Positions 1-10,566 of a stretch of 64,000 nt of DNA are shown here, piece by piece; the stretch's first letter is position 1; each line of letters opens with the position of its first letter. The DNA lies in contig JXTC01000041.1 of NCBI GenBank assembly GCA_002914845.1, positions 637,840-701,839 of the forward strand, in the 5' to 3' direction. Both the position numbers and the translations under genes were made by a program. The DNA comes from Trema orientale. Lineage: Eukaryota > Streptophyta > Magnoliopsida > Rosales > Cannabaceae. Below the pieces are notes generated by a model that searched no databases, was not told the origin of the DNA, and saw only the letters and a program-made list of their open reading frames with translations.

Positions 1-691
1 CGCCGAATTTGCTCATCACTCTCAGCTCTGATAATCTCGGTTCTGGTAGTCTCAGTTCCATCATCCTCTCCAAGTTCCTCTCTCTTTACTTTGATGGTCT
101 CAATTTGTCGTCCTCCTCAAGTTTGTCTCTCTCTACCTAGATCTGAAATCTTTTTTCTTGATAACCAACCAAGATCTGAAAATTTTCTACCCTTTTACCC
201 AGATCTAAAATTTGTAGTATAGATATGAAGTTTCCGTAGTCTCTATTTTCATTCTATACCTTACATTATTTCTCTTCCATTTATTTTTCCTTTACTCGTT
301 TATTTTTTTTTTAACTTCTTTCTTATTTTTTTATTTTTTCTTATTTGATTTATTTTCATTTTCTAAATTTTATTTCATTTTTTATGTTTTTTAAAACTTC
401 AATTAACCTCAGATATTGACAAGTGTCACACTTAAAGGAAAAATTTGATAATTTGATGGTTGCTATAAAATTTGGACAGAAGGTATTATTGCCTTCAGAA
501 AAAGAATTTGGGTATTAAAGTGTAAATTTCGACTAAAAACAGGTATTTTTACTGTAATTTTTTCTTTATATTGCGTCATGTTACCCCTTAAATTATAAAA
601 AAAAATTTCATTTTAGTTATTTTAATTATATATTTCATTCTATTTTTAATATAATGATCATATGAAATAATTTTGTTATTCTATTATACGG
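1..691. other. AT-rich non-coding DNA
   Basis: No gene is recognisable. The first 240 bases are pyrimidine-rich with repeated TCTC and AGATCTGAAA-like words, as in a plant 5' leader or its remnant, but no open frame follows. The rest is A/T homopolymer-rich DNA. Confidence 0.4.
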
Positions 692-1709
692 ATAATTAGT
701 AGCAAAAATCCCCAATTTTTGACACTTTCGGCATTAAATCTCAGTCTTTAATTTTTATCGATTAAAACCTTTTTAAATACTTGCAGCCGTTATTCCTCGG
801 CCTATTTCCATTTATTTTATTTGATAAGTGACATTTTCTACACTCGCAACCTATTTGGGAGGGTAAAAGGATTTTTTTCTTTCGAATTCTAATCAGATTT
901 ACAAGAACTTTTTTCATTAGGATAGTATCACTTTTATATATTATATTTTGATACTTTATTCAATTTATACTTTGTGTTTTGGTTATTATCAACATTGATC
1001 TTTAGATTTAAAATCTGTTAGTCGTATCAATATCAACGGCAACAACAGGAGATCTCATGACGAGACCAGTACGGCGTGCAACAACGCTCAAATGAGGCTG
1101 CAGGTAACACCACTTCCGTAAATCGTCGAGGTGGCGTTTCGAAGACGATCGAAAAGGCGTTCGAGGAACTGAAGAAGTAGAGTGACGACAATATGTTTGC
1201 AAAGAAGGCAATAGCAACATCTGTTGCTCCAATGAAGAAGAAGTGGGAAGACGTACGTGTGGCAGAGAAGGCAATGGAGCTCTACATGGGAGAGAAAGGG
1301 TGTTCTTTTGGCTAAACAAGTTTGCTCTTATGCTTCTATCCTCATCGTCATTGGTGGATGGATTCCGTTCCAGTTTGTGTGGCTGTTACTCAATGTATAC
1401 CAGTTGGATACTCCTCCTTATCATGATTCTATGTTCAAAGGCTCTTGATATAGGCCTTACAAATCTTTTTTTTTTCTTTTTTCTTTTTCATTTAAGAGAT
1501 TGTGTAGATTTGGATAGAAAAAATCCTTCCACTCTCCGAAATGGGTCGCATGCGTAGCATATGTCACTTAACAGAGAAAATGAACAGAAATAGGCCAGGA
1601 ACTAATGGCTGTAAGTGTTTTGGGAGGTTAGGAATTTAGTTGCCAAAAATTAAAAGTTGGAGACCTAAATGCCAAAAATGCAAATGTTTGGGATTTTTGT
1701 TGCTAATTA
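692..1709. mobile_element. Mutator-like non-autonomous element with captured sequence
   Basis: The two ends form long inverted repeats of about 75-80 bp at roughly 75-80 percent identity by eye: the left end reads TAATTAGTAGCAAAAATCCC and the right end, reverse-complemented, TAATTAGCAACAAAAATCCC. Long inverted repeats of this kind are typical of Mutator-like elements. A 9-bp target duplication is only tentative (ATTATACGG on the left, ATTATACTT on the right). The interior (about 1030-1450) is less AT-rich than its surroundings and looks coding-like, as in a Pack-MULE that has captured a host gene piece. There is no transposase. Confidence 0.55.
1117..1448 (+). pseudogene. Coding-like gene fragment inside the Mutator-like element
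   Basis: Reading the plus strand gives a lysine- and glutamate-rich helical peptide (for example AKKAIATSVAPMKKKWEDVR) that continues, after a frame change, into a hydrophobic stretch (SYASILIVIGGWIPFQFVWL). The helical part carries one in-frame stop near 1180 and the frame shifts near 1300, so this cannot be a working gene. An amphipathic segment followed by a membrane-like segment suggests a captured host gene fragment, but I do not recognise the donor. The antisense reading over the same bases is judged a shadow. Confidence 0.35.
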
Positions 1710-2511
1710 CACATATTATACTTATTTTATATGCAGAAGTATAGTCTAGTACTATAAAGAGATTAGAATATGAATTGAATCAACTTAAAAATAATTATTT
1801 GAACAAAAATTAGTTGCACATTAAACAAGAATATAATATAGAATTGTTTAAAATGTGATGTTTTGTCACTAATACGAAATGAAAAATTGTAGTTCATATG
1901 CTCATTCTGTTAAAAGAAAAAAATTATAACAAAAAGAACTAAAATGAAACATTTTTAATAGTTTAAGAACTAATATGACACAATTTAAAGTTTAATGACC
2001 AAGGATTATCCCGATAAAGTTCTACCAATTCCCTAACTTTGAAATCTGTTAAAAAAGAAAAAATAAAGATATGGAAGAGGAAATATTGAGGAAAAGTTTA
2101 GAGATGCCATAAATAGAGAGTGAAAGATTTTGCGAGAAAAATCAACGATCAGCAGAGTAAGAAGACATATGAGCTCAAATTTTTTTCAGCTCTCAGAAAA
2201 AGGGCAGATTGTGCATTTTAGTGGTGCGCGTTATGTAAGAAAGAAATTTAGTACAATAGGGTGTAACATTCGCAACTTTTTTGGGGACTGTTACTTTTCT
2301 TAACCAACTATATTTCACCTACTGAACCTCATCAATAATTGCATATTTATATACCCTATTCCAGAAATTCCCTTTTTAAAGATACACATATCACATATGC
2401 TATTATGAAATAGGTATAGAAACATCATTTAGAATATTGGAATGCTCAAAATATATATATTTGCATTATATTTTTCGGTTTCATTGCTTGAGATGTATAT
2501 TTTATTATAAT
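1710..2511. other. AT-rich intergenic DNA
   Basis: No gene seen. Poly-A and poly-T runs and short open frames only; nothing resembles a known domain. Confidence 0.4.
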
Positions 2512-2890
2512 TTAGGGTTCGTGGTACTAAAGGTCCTTAAATTTTTTAACTAGTGACCATTTGGTTCTGAATTAACTAAATGTCTAGACTAGTCCTTAAA
2601 TAACTAATTAGTGACAATAAAGTCTTTTTAAAAAAAAAATATTAACATTAGAAGAAAATATGTGTAACGTACGTTTAAAAAAATTCTCTTCTTTTAGATA
2701 TACTATCAAATTCCTAAGATTTGAGAATGCTTCTTATTTTTTTTATAAAAATTCTCTATTTTGACAAAAAAAAAAAAAAAGAACCTTATTGTTACTTATT
2801 TAATTCGGAGATTATTCTGAATATTTATTTAGTTTAGGACCAGATGGTGATTATATAAGAAATTCAAAGACCGTTAGTGCCACAAACCTA
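2512..2890. repeat. MITE with long inverted repeats
   Basis: The ends are imperfect inverted repeats of about 110 bp. The left starts TTAGGGTTCGTGGTACTAAA; the right, reverse-complemented, starts AATAGGTTTGTGGCACTAAC. The whole unit is about 380 bp, has no coding capacity and could fold into one hairpin. No convincing target duplication was found, so the superfamily (Mutator-like or other) is open. Confidence 0.5.
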
Positions 2891-3433
2891 TTTTTTTTTT
2901 TAAATGTCTATTTTTATATATTTTTTATTTTTGAGGAAACCAATTTTTTTATTCTTAATCTTTTTTTTTCCCCCTGAGGAAATTACTTCTTTTATTCTTA
3001 ATCATTAGTTTTATGTCTGGTCTATAAGTTTATGAAAGAATTAATCCGATACGCCCTAAGGTTATTTATGTAAATACATTCATAATTCTCCCAGAAAAAA
3101 AAAAATCTTGGGTTCTTTTGTGTTTGGGCTCAATAATTTGGGCCTGAATCTTCCACAAATTTTTGAATTTAATCTTCAAAAAAAGAAAATAACCGTTTTT
3201 TGTCCTAACGGTAGGAAACTACTTCTGGCGCCTTTTCTTATCATCATCTTTTGTATCCTTAATCATTCCAATTCCAAGAAAAGACCAATCCTCTCCCTTG
3301 GTTTCTCTTGGCACTCCCCGTAACACACCCCTCCGTGGCGGCGCTTTGACTTCACGCGCCGCCACTATCAACATCTCATCTATAGATATATTTATATAAT
3401 ATATAATAATAATAAAAACTACCATTTATATGC
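2891..3433 (+). promoter_or_regulatory. Upstream region of the RKD-type gene
   Basis: The interval between the MITE and the first ATG of the RWP-RK gene must hold its promoter and 5' leader. It is AT-rich except for a GC-rich patch about 100 bp before the ATG that contains a perfect inverted repeat, listed separately. No TATA box or start site can be assigned with confidence. Confidence 0.35.
3335..3365. promoter_or_regulatory. Perfect 10-bp GC-rich inverted repeat
   Basis: GTGGCGGCGC at 3335-3344 is the exact reverse complement of GCGCCGCCAC at 3356-3365, with an 11-base loop. It stands out in AT-rich DNA and lies about 70 bp upstream of the RKD ATG. It contains the GCCGCC core bound by ERF-type factors. 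It could be a transcription factor site or, if transcribed, a stable hairpin in the leader; neither is shown. Confidence 0.45.
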
Positions 3434-6338
3434 ATGGCAGATCCAGGGGCCATTATGTCGTACTATGACTTATATGATGGCCCCTTTAGCGAGAATCTTT
3501 CCAATATACTGACTGATTATGAGAATCCAAGCCTGTTGGATTTACCCGAACCGGATCATATTGGTGGTCAAGGACCCTCTAATACTTCTGATAATCACAA
3601 TCCTGATCATGTGACGTTGGAGCAAAATTCTGCCACTAATTGGGATTTGCCAATTGATTTTAATGTTGATCAGTGTTTAGGGAGTGGTCCTAATAATCAG
3701 CCAGGCCCTTCGCGAATTCGTGATCATCAAGAAACGAATAACAATGATCCGGATGATCAAGTAATTGAAGAGAACTTGGAGTTTCCACAAGTTAATAATT
3801 CTAATAACATTGGTGGTAATTCAAGGACACTTCCGACTTGGCCCTCGCCGCCTGTTCCGTTTAATTGTACTTGTTGTCAAGTGCTTAGAGAAATCATTCA
3901 TGTTAACGGTGAGATTATATATAATCCATTTCATATTATTCTTTCGATATAGATTATAGAATATTGAATATTTTCCTAGACATTTTCACTAATAGTGGTC
4001 GTTTTTCGGTGGAAGAATTCAACAATTATATGAAGCTTGAGATTCATGGAAGACTCGGTATGATCTGTCATGCAATTTGGGAGAGTAGGAATACTACCAA
4101 TAATAATGTGACTACTAGTACAAGTTCAGGGAATGATCCTCGGTTTGAAATGTTCGAGTAAATATATTAGACCTCTTTTATGATCTTTTCCTACACTCTT
4201 GGACTAAAATTAAATTAACAAAATCTTACGATTTCATTTTTTATTTTTTGAAAAATTAGTTTCTGTAGACAAAGTATAGAGGACGTGAAGCGGTTCCTAG
4301 TAGAGTATTGTTCACGTAGAAAAGTAGAGGGTTACGTTATGTTGCATGATCCATTGTCAATATTCTATGAGGCTCTCTGCGTTGGGTTGGAATGGGACGA
4401 ACTTTCCAATAATGATTTTGACTTTGTTCCCACGTCTCCACCACACAATTCAGGTAATGATCAATTTTTTTTCTCCAAATATTATCTCCCTTGTTTATAG
4501 CACTATTGCGTTTTATTTTTATGCCCTTAATTTCTTTACACTAAGACTTACTTTTGATCCTAGATTTTGACAAGGAAAAAAGATATGTTAGAGAGAAAAG
4601 GCGAGTAAAAAGAGAGAAATGTATTCCTTAAGTTCGATAAATTTCGCCCAAAAGAAAATTTTCTCTTCTTCAAAAGGAATTCAAGCTCCGAACATAGTCT
4701 AGAATATTTACTCTGAAATTTAGATTAAAATGGTGTTCTTAATTGTATGACTGTTACCACACGTAGTATAAATTTCCTGCTATAGGAAACAGAAAAATGT
4801 GGTGTGCTATTGAGTTTATCATATACTAATTCATAAAAAAAGCGAAATATTTATTATAATTTTGTGAATATCAGGAGGAGCAGAAGAAAATTACACAGAA
4901 CAACAAGGACAAGAAGAGCAACAAGTAACACATCAACAAGAACAAACGGTGGAAACTCGACTAGAAACAACCCAAAATGACGTAGAAAGAAACTCTAGGA
5001 TTTCTCTTGCAGAACAGGTTTTTTAATTTGTTTGATTCGAAACCTTTTTAATTTTTCTCCTTTTTCTTAATTTTACGGTTGAGTCTATTCATTTTTTATT
5101 TTTTTATCAACTGTTTTAATGTTGTATTTGTATATTAAATGTTGTTTATAACATGTTTTAATTTTTTTTCCAAAAAACAAATGTTTGAGACTTAGTGCAG
5201 AGGCAGAGAACGGGAAAGTTGACATTGATGGATCTACGGGAGTATCTCCATCTCACAATTGAGGACGCTGCTAAGGCCATGAATGTATGTCCAACTGTAC
5301 TCAAAAAGATATGCCGTCGACATAATTTGCCTAGATGGCCTTACAGAAAGGTATTTTTTCGCTATCACTGTACTGTTATTATTTATAGAGGAATGTTAGC
5401 TGCACTCTTTTTTACACTATCTCAGTCTCACAGCTTGATATATAGATTTCACATTGGTTTATTAAATTATTAAAATATTAAATTAGATAGTAAAAACTAT
5501 GTCAAACAGTAGATTGAAGAATATAAAAAAAAGTAAGAAAAAGAGTGTATTTAGCACTCTTAAGAAAAAGAGTGTATTCAGCACTTTTCTTATTTATGAC
5601 ATATGGGCATGTTTGGTACGCCGTATTGTATTGTATTGTATTGTATTGTACTATTCTATTACAGTACTATGTTTGGTTTTGCATTTGTATTAAGACGTTG
5701 TATTAAAAAGTTAATTTTGAAAAATATTATTTTCAAAAATTTACTTAGGAAAATACAATTTTCAAAAAATATTTAGAAAAATACCACTTGTAAAATTACC
5801 ACTTTTAAAAAAATTATTTACGAAAAACCACTTTTTAGATCTATATTTAGAAAAATACCACTTTTAGAAAGAATAAAGTGATGTGAGAGAGAAAGTGATG
5901 AGAGAGAAATTAAGAACAGAAAAAGAGAAGAGAGTGAGTATTGTATAATACTATATTAAAGTTAAAATTATATAATACAGTGTAATACAGACCTTCTATT
6001 CTGTATTAGATAATACTCTATGTATTGTATTAAATTTTGATGTCGTATTAAATAATACAATACAAAAGCACAACTAAACACAGTATTAAATTTAATTAAT
6101 ACAATACAGAGTCTTTATACAGTATACCAAACATGACCATAATTTGCAGTACTTTATTATTATTCTTTGTATCTTTTGACTTTTACAGATCAGAAGCATT
6201 AAAAGGCAAATATCAAGCTTGAGGCCGAATTTAGAGTCGAACGACGCAGCAGTCAGGGAGCAAGCTCAAGCTGAAATCGATAGACTTCGACAAGAGGCCA
6301 CCAATATTTGTGCTGGAGTCGATGTAGTTGGATTGTAG
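3434..6338 (+). CDS. RWP-RK domain transcription factor, RKD type
   Basis: Six exons were read: 3434-3908, 3980-4157, 4260-4453, 4875-5017, 5201-5350 and 6189-6338. All have GT-AG borders and compatible phases and give 429 residues. The RWP-RK domain spans about residues 331-385 and ends in the diagnostic RWPYRK (375-380) after VCPTVLKKICRRHNLP; a glutamate/arginine-rich helix, probably a coiled coil, follows to the C-terminus. There is no PB1 domain and no room for one, so this is RKD-type and not NLP. The N-terminal 160 residues are acidic and Asn/Pro-rich; residues about 150-280 hold a conserved-looking block (KLEIHGRLGMICHAI, then EGYVMLHDPLSIFYEALCVG). RWP-RK proteins are nuclear DNA-binding regulators, and RKDs control egg-cell and gametophyte identity. 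Function here is inferred from the family. The acceptor of exon 3 could be 9 bases further on. No defect is visible. Confidence 0.9.
5604..6139. mobile_element. MITE in the last intron of the RKD-type gene
   Basis: The ends are inverted repeats: left TGGGCATGTTTGGTACGCC, right (reverse-complemented) TGGTCATGTTTGGTATACT. The interior is non-coding and rich in TATTGTATTG and AATACAATAC words, which extend the inverted symmetry. A TA dinucleotide flanks both ends, so a TA target duplication is possible. The ends resemble Tourist/Harbinger or mariner-like MITEs; the superfamily is unresolved. It makes up most of the 838-bp intron between exons 5 and 6. Confidence 0.65.
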
Positions 6339-6614
6339 CAAATTTTTTATGTTTTTCTCTCTTTTTTTTTTTTTTAATGAAGAAAAGAGATGTAATGGTT
6401 CTATTTTTCTTATAATTGTAATTGATATCTTAAAACAAAGCATTACTTGTGTGGTGCATAGCCATGTAATAATAAGGAAGCGGTGCAGAAGGGAATCTCT
6501 ATTTATTCTAGCTTTATATATAAAACACTTAAGTTTTCTGATTTAGTGTATTGTACCGTGTGACAAGGTTGTTCCCTTTCTATATTGCAATAATAACTAA
6601 CTAGAAAGTCGCGA

Positions 6615-6651
<37 letters not shown>

Positions 6652-6920
6652 ATATGAAATAAACCCAAGAGCTGGCTTTCTTGGCGTTACATATATATAA
6701 GAACAAGCATTGTTACATTATTGCTATGTTCTGGACGTCGAGACCTAAAACTTGTTCTCCTTGAGGATCTCGCACATGGTGGCAAAACCAAAGGCCTCCA
6801 TAATTTTTGTCACCCTCTGAATTATATAGTCAACGAAAAAAAAAAGTACTATTTCCATGGGAAGTAAGCTCATAATCGTCTAATCATCATTTTCAGTTGG
6901 AAAATTCAGAGAGCAACAAA
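6339..6920. other. Intergenic DNA between the RKD and PDZ-like genes
   Basis: It contains the 3' untranslated part of the RKD gene, a (TA)n tract near 6617-6648, a minus-strand exon-like fragment (6745-6816, listed separately) and the leader of the next gene. TTTTCAG at about 6890-6896 could be the acceptor of a leader intron for the gene starting at 6921. Confidence 0.4.
6745..6816 (-). pseudogene. Orphan exon-like fragment
   Basis: On the minus strand an acceptor-like ATTCAG is followed by a short open frame encoding RVTKIMEAFGFATMCEILKE and four more residues before a stop. Its composition looks like a real C-terminal exon. No matching upstream exons were found on the minus strand nearby, where the plus strand carries exon 1 of another gene. 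It may be a stranded gene fragment or chance; I do not recognise the family. Confidence 0.25.
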
Positions 6921-7612
6921 ATGGCCAACGATCAAACTCAAACGGTGGTTTGCGTGAAACAAGTGAAGCAAGATCAGTTGCCTGAGGAATGGGACGAGAG
7001 CATGCCGCTGCCAGGAGACATAATCGAAGGGTTTGCAGAGACCGATGATTCGGAGGAAGAGATGTTTGTGCCGGCGAAATCCAAGTCGGAGCTGAGCTCG
7101 CAGCTGGGAAAGATTATGCAACAAGTGGAGCTCATATGGGTTAGGGTGAGGAGAGGTGAAAACGTAGTAAAGCTCCAGACACGCATTGTGCAGCATAAGT
7201 GTTCTATGCTTCATAGGAGGTTTACTATCAAGGCTGCCACGGATGATAGGCATGTTGCTGTTTTGGGGGACTTGACATTAGAACAATGCACTAAGCTGCA
7301 GGGTACGTACGTCGGTTTTAATCTCAAGTTCAAGTCCAAGTTTTACTGTTTACTTTTTATGTTTAATTATTTCAGAGAAGGCTTTTTGAATCTAAATATT
7401 CATCCTATGTTATATCTTAGATTATTCCATGAACATTCTGAAAAAGTTTCTTTATGTAAATCTCACAAACTTTATTTTATTTCATTTTTTCTATCACTCT
7501 GTCTTAGCAGACAGTCAGAAACAAGAAAAGAAAAATATTAAGTCTACATCATATTTGCTTTCTAATGGAACCTACAAGAGGAGCCGTCCGTGATTATATA
7601 TGTAGTTTGGAG

Positions 7613-7649
<37 letters not shown>

Positions 7650-9025
7650 GGGGCAAGTTTGGCCTAAATAGTACTTGTAACGGGCTAACTGGATACAAAA
7701 TCACAGCGTGTGGTAGCCTAATGGTAAGTGCGTCAAGTGATTAGGAGTCCCTAGATTCGAGTTGGGTATACTATTAAGCTTGTATCACATCAGGGTGCCT
7801 CCTGCATGTTTGAAAAATAGAGTATCTGCATGTTTGTAAAGAATGATGGTCTAAAGTTTATTTACAAAGAGAGACTAAATTTACAGGCTTATAATTCTTT
7901 ACTAACCCTTTTGTATCTGATAATTTAGAACATACCCAGCCAATTAACACGAGTAGTTGTCTCCTTTTTCACACTGTTGGTGCAGAAATGAGCAGAACGG
8001 TGGTGAATTCCAACTGTCGTGAATTCAACAAAAGAGGAGTGAAGTATGACTGGAAGGTAAAGGTGGACAAGTACTTACCTGACCATCGTTGTACGGTGGT
8101 TAGCTCCATTCTATTCATGCCTTTGCAAGGCGAGCGCTCTGTTCGGGCCACAACAACTAGGTGCATGGCTTGGTTTACTGCAGCTATTTCTTCCGGAGTT
8201 CCTCTTGTCTTTGTTAATGCCCAAACAGAGCAGATCATTCTCAACTCGGTGTTGATCATTTGGCTATCTTCTTCTTTTCAAATTTTCTAAACCAGTTCTT
8301 ATAATTCCCTTTTTTTTTTCACCTCTCCTCACCTTAATTTTCACTTCTTTTCTATTCACCTTAATTTTCACTGTAGGAGAAGGAGAAAAGTACTGATGTC
8401 GCACGGAAGGAAACTATTTGGGGTTGGCAACAATACCAAACTACTTCAATCCAAATATTGCAGGGGACAAGACTATGGTTTCTACCGGGAGTGGTTGAAA
8501 TTTCTCTCCAATTGATACCCAAACATGGAGAAGAGCGATTCGGTATGGACATTAAAAGAACAGAAGAGGTAACTAACCCAATTTGCTACCTTAAAAGTTG
8601 GCTAAAGAATTTTTTGACAGACATTGACCTGAAACTTTTCGTTTTTTTTTTTTCCCCCCTAATGTACTTTTGTTATGTAGGGCTTCATTTATGTGTTTTC
8701 AATAATAAAAGGCTCAGCTGCTGACCGAGCCGGGCTGCGCAGCTTGTACGAAGAAGCGTGCGAGACTGGACAGTTACTCGTGATATCTCGTCTGGAAGGG
8801 AAAAGCGTCATGCCTTCCAATGTCTGCGCCGCAGGGCTCATACACTGCTGCGATCACAACGAAATCAGGGACACTCTGACCTCGGCCATTGACCTAATGG
8901 AAAAGATTCAACTCCATATCATGGCATGGCCCAACCAAACACGCCCTTATTCACAAGCATCTGCTGCTGAGACGCTTAGACCCCCTAGTGTTAGTAATGG
9001 ATGTTGTTCCCCGCAACCCTTGTAA
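6921..9025 (+). CDS. Conserved plant protein of unknown function with PDZ-like C-terminal region
   Basis: Four exons were read: 6921-7302, 7986-8248, 8377-8568 and 8681-9025. Borders and phases agree (1, 0, 0) and give 393 residues. The chosen start is the first ATG, at 6921. The N-terminus is acidic ([20 protein letters not shown]). Residues about 80-215 are mixed basic/hydrophobic with several cysteines. The last exon opens with [20 protein letters not shown], then [15 protein letters not shown]. This resembles a PDZ core, where a GSAADRAGL-type turn is followed by a strand ending in a G-K-x-V loop. No protease triad, signal peptide or membrane segment is seen. I do not recognise the family by name. 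A role as a ligand-binding or scaffold protein is inference from the fold-like pattern only. The exon 2 donor, read at 8249, is the least certain border. Confidence 0.8.
7614..7647. repeat. (AT)n microsatellite
   Basis: An uninterrupted TA dinucleotide run of about 30 bases inside intron 1 of the PDZ-like gene. Confidence 0.85.
7704..7775 (+). repeat. tRNA-like SINE head (candidate)
   Basis: GTGGTAGCCTAATGGTAAGT matches a polymerase III A box and, about 30 bases on, TAGATTCGAGTTGGG resembles a B box. The sequence does not fold as a complete tRNA, so a SINE head is more likely than a tRNA gene. No clear 3' end or target duplication was found. It lies in intron 1 of the PDZ-like gene. Confidence 0.4.
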
Positions 9026-9399
9026 AAATATTCCTTACATCAACTTCTTTTTGGTGGGATCAATTAGATCACCCTTTTTTATCCCCAGAAAAAAAATATA
9101 TATATATGTATATTAGATCACCCGTTAAAAAATGTTGTCCCATCTTGTGTCCATCTACTAAAATTTACCGCCTCATTTAAAAAAAGTTAAAAAGTCTCTC
9201 AACTTAAAGCCTTTTCTAACGCGGTTCATTTCACTCCATCCACATTTTATTTTTCGGTTATTTTCCTTTTTTTTTTTTTTTTCTTTTTTAAGAATTTAAT
9301 TTAATAAATAAAAGCTATAACCTGAACCCTCCCTCTAAGACAAGCCGACAACAACACAAGTCTGCAAACTACGGCAAACAAAGCTCAAATTGATAGATA
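9026..9399. other. 3' flank of the PDZ-like gene
   Basis: Probably the 3' untranslated region followed by AT-rich spacer with poly-T runs. No further gene seen. Confidence 0.35.
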
Positions 9400-9690
9400 T
9401 ACATGTGTATATATATAAGCACACATTCATATTAAATAATGTGTATTTATTTTTATTATTTTTTTTCCACCACTTAAATTATAATTGCCATGATATTATG
9501 ATCCAACACTTAAAAAAAATAAATACATATTAATAAAAGGTTGAAAGAAAAATATTAAATATTATGTATTTATTGTTATTATTATTTTTTTTCAACTATT
9601 CAAATTATGGTAGTTATTAGAAAATGATCTCATGGCTAAAAATAAAAAATAAGAATACGTACTGGATTGTGGCTACTATATATATGCATA
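9400..9690. repeat. Broken copies of the TA-flanked MITE family B
   Basis: Two successive partial copies share words with the complete copy at 9701-9940: GTATTTATTTTTATTATT, then AAATTAT...GATCCAACACTTAAAAA, then TACGTACTGGATTGTGGC. TATATA tracts mark the borders. They look like nested or tandem remnants of one family. Confidence 0.5.
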
Positions 9691-9700
9691 TATATATATA

Positions 9701-9940
9701 GGCATCAATCTAACAGGTATTTTTTTTATCTATGCATAAGTATTTTTTTGTCCAATTAAAATTGATTATATACGTCTTTTCATGTAAAAAGTGAAGAGAG
9801 AAAAATATTAAATAATAATTTTTTATTTTTTATTTTTTTTCCAACTACCCAATTATGATAGCCAATGAATAATAATCTAATGGCTAAAAAAAGAATATCT
9901 ATGGATAGTAAAAATAAAAATACCCACTGGATTGGGAACC
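9701..9940. mobile_element. TA-flanked MITE, family B, copy 1
   Basis: The body begins GGCATCAATCTAACAGGTAT and ends ACTGGATTGGGAACC, forming short imperfect inverted ends. It is bounded on both sides by TATATA tracts. A second full copy lies at 42499-42718 with the same internal order of words. It is non-coding. The placement inside (TA)n tracts resembles the microsatellite-targeting Micron-type MITEs described in rice. Confidence 0.6.
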
Positions 9941-9954
9941 ATATATATATATAT

Positions 9955-10566
9955 CTTTGATTTGGGAAGTAGATTAATCGTTCGTGAGGATTTTTTTTTT
10001 CTTTTTTCAGTTTTGTTTAATTTATTAGACAAAATGTTTAGGTTGTGTTACCAAGGGTAAGACAAAAATAGAATAATTAAAGAAAAAAAATAAGATAAGC
10101 AAAAATTGGTAAAACTGCAGGTGTTCTTAAAGTTCAAAGCCAAATAAGAACATTTATAATTCAATAAGAAAAAATAGAGAATAAACAATAAAGAAAGAAA
10201 AATCTTATTAGCTTTAAGAGATTGATTGAAATGATGAATTTAGAGGGCTATAGCTATGGCCTGTATTGTGTATATGGTGACGGAAAAAAAAAAAAAGGTG
10301 TCGGAATGTCACTTAAAATAAAAAAGTGAGACATTCAGATATTCATGAGGGAGTTAAAGACTAATGGTGGTAGAGTTATTATTATTAAAAAAAAAAAAAG
10401 GAGAGAGAGACTAACGACAGAGTTAAAAAAGACGGAGATATACAGTTAATAGGCATGCTAACTTTCTAAATTTTTAAATGAGGTAGCAAGATTTTTATAA
10501 ATGGGGACAAAATGGGACAACCTTTTTAGACAATGCGGCTACGCCATCATATGTGATTCATATACA
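9955..10566. other. AT-rich intergenic DNA
   Basis: No gene seen. Contains poly-A, poly-T and GAGAGAGA runs and short, low-complexity open frames. Confidence 0.4.

Noticed and set aside
1008-1319. About 100-codon minus-strand open frame within the Mutator-like element
   Set aside because: Ser/Arg/Leu-rich shadow of the better coding-like plus-strand reading; no domain.
7704-7775. Possible tRNA gene
   Set aside because: A- and B-box-like words are present but no cloverleaf closes and there is no acceptor stem; treated as a SINE head.
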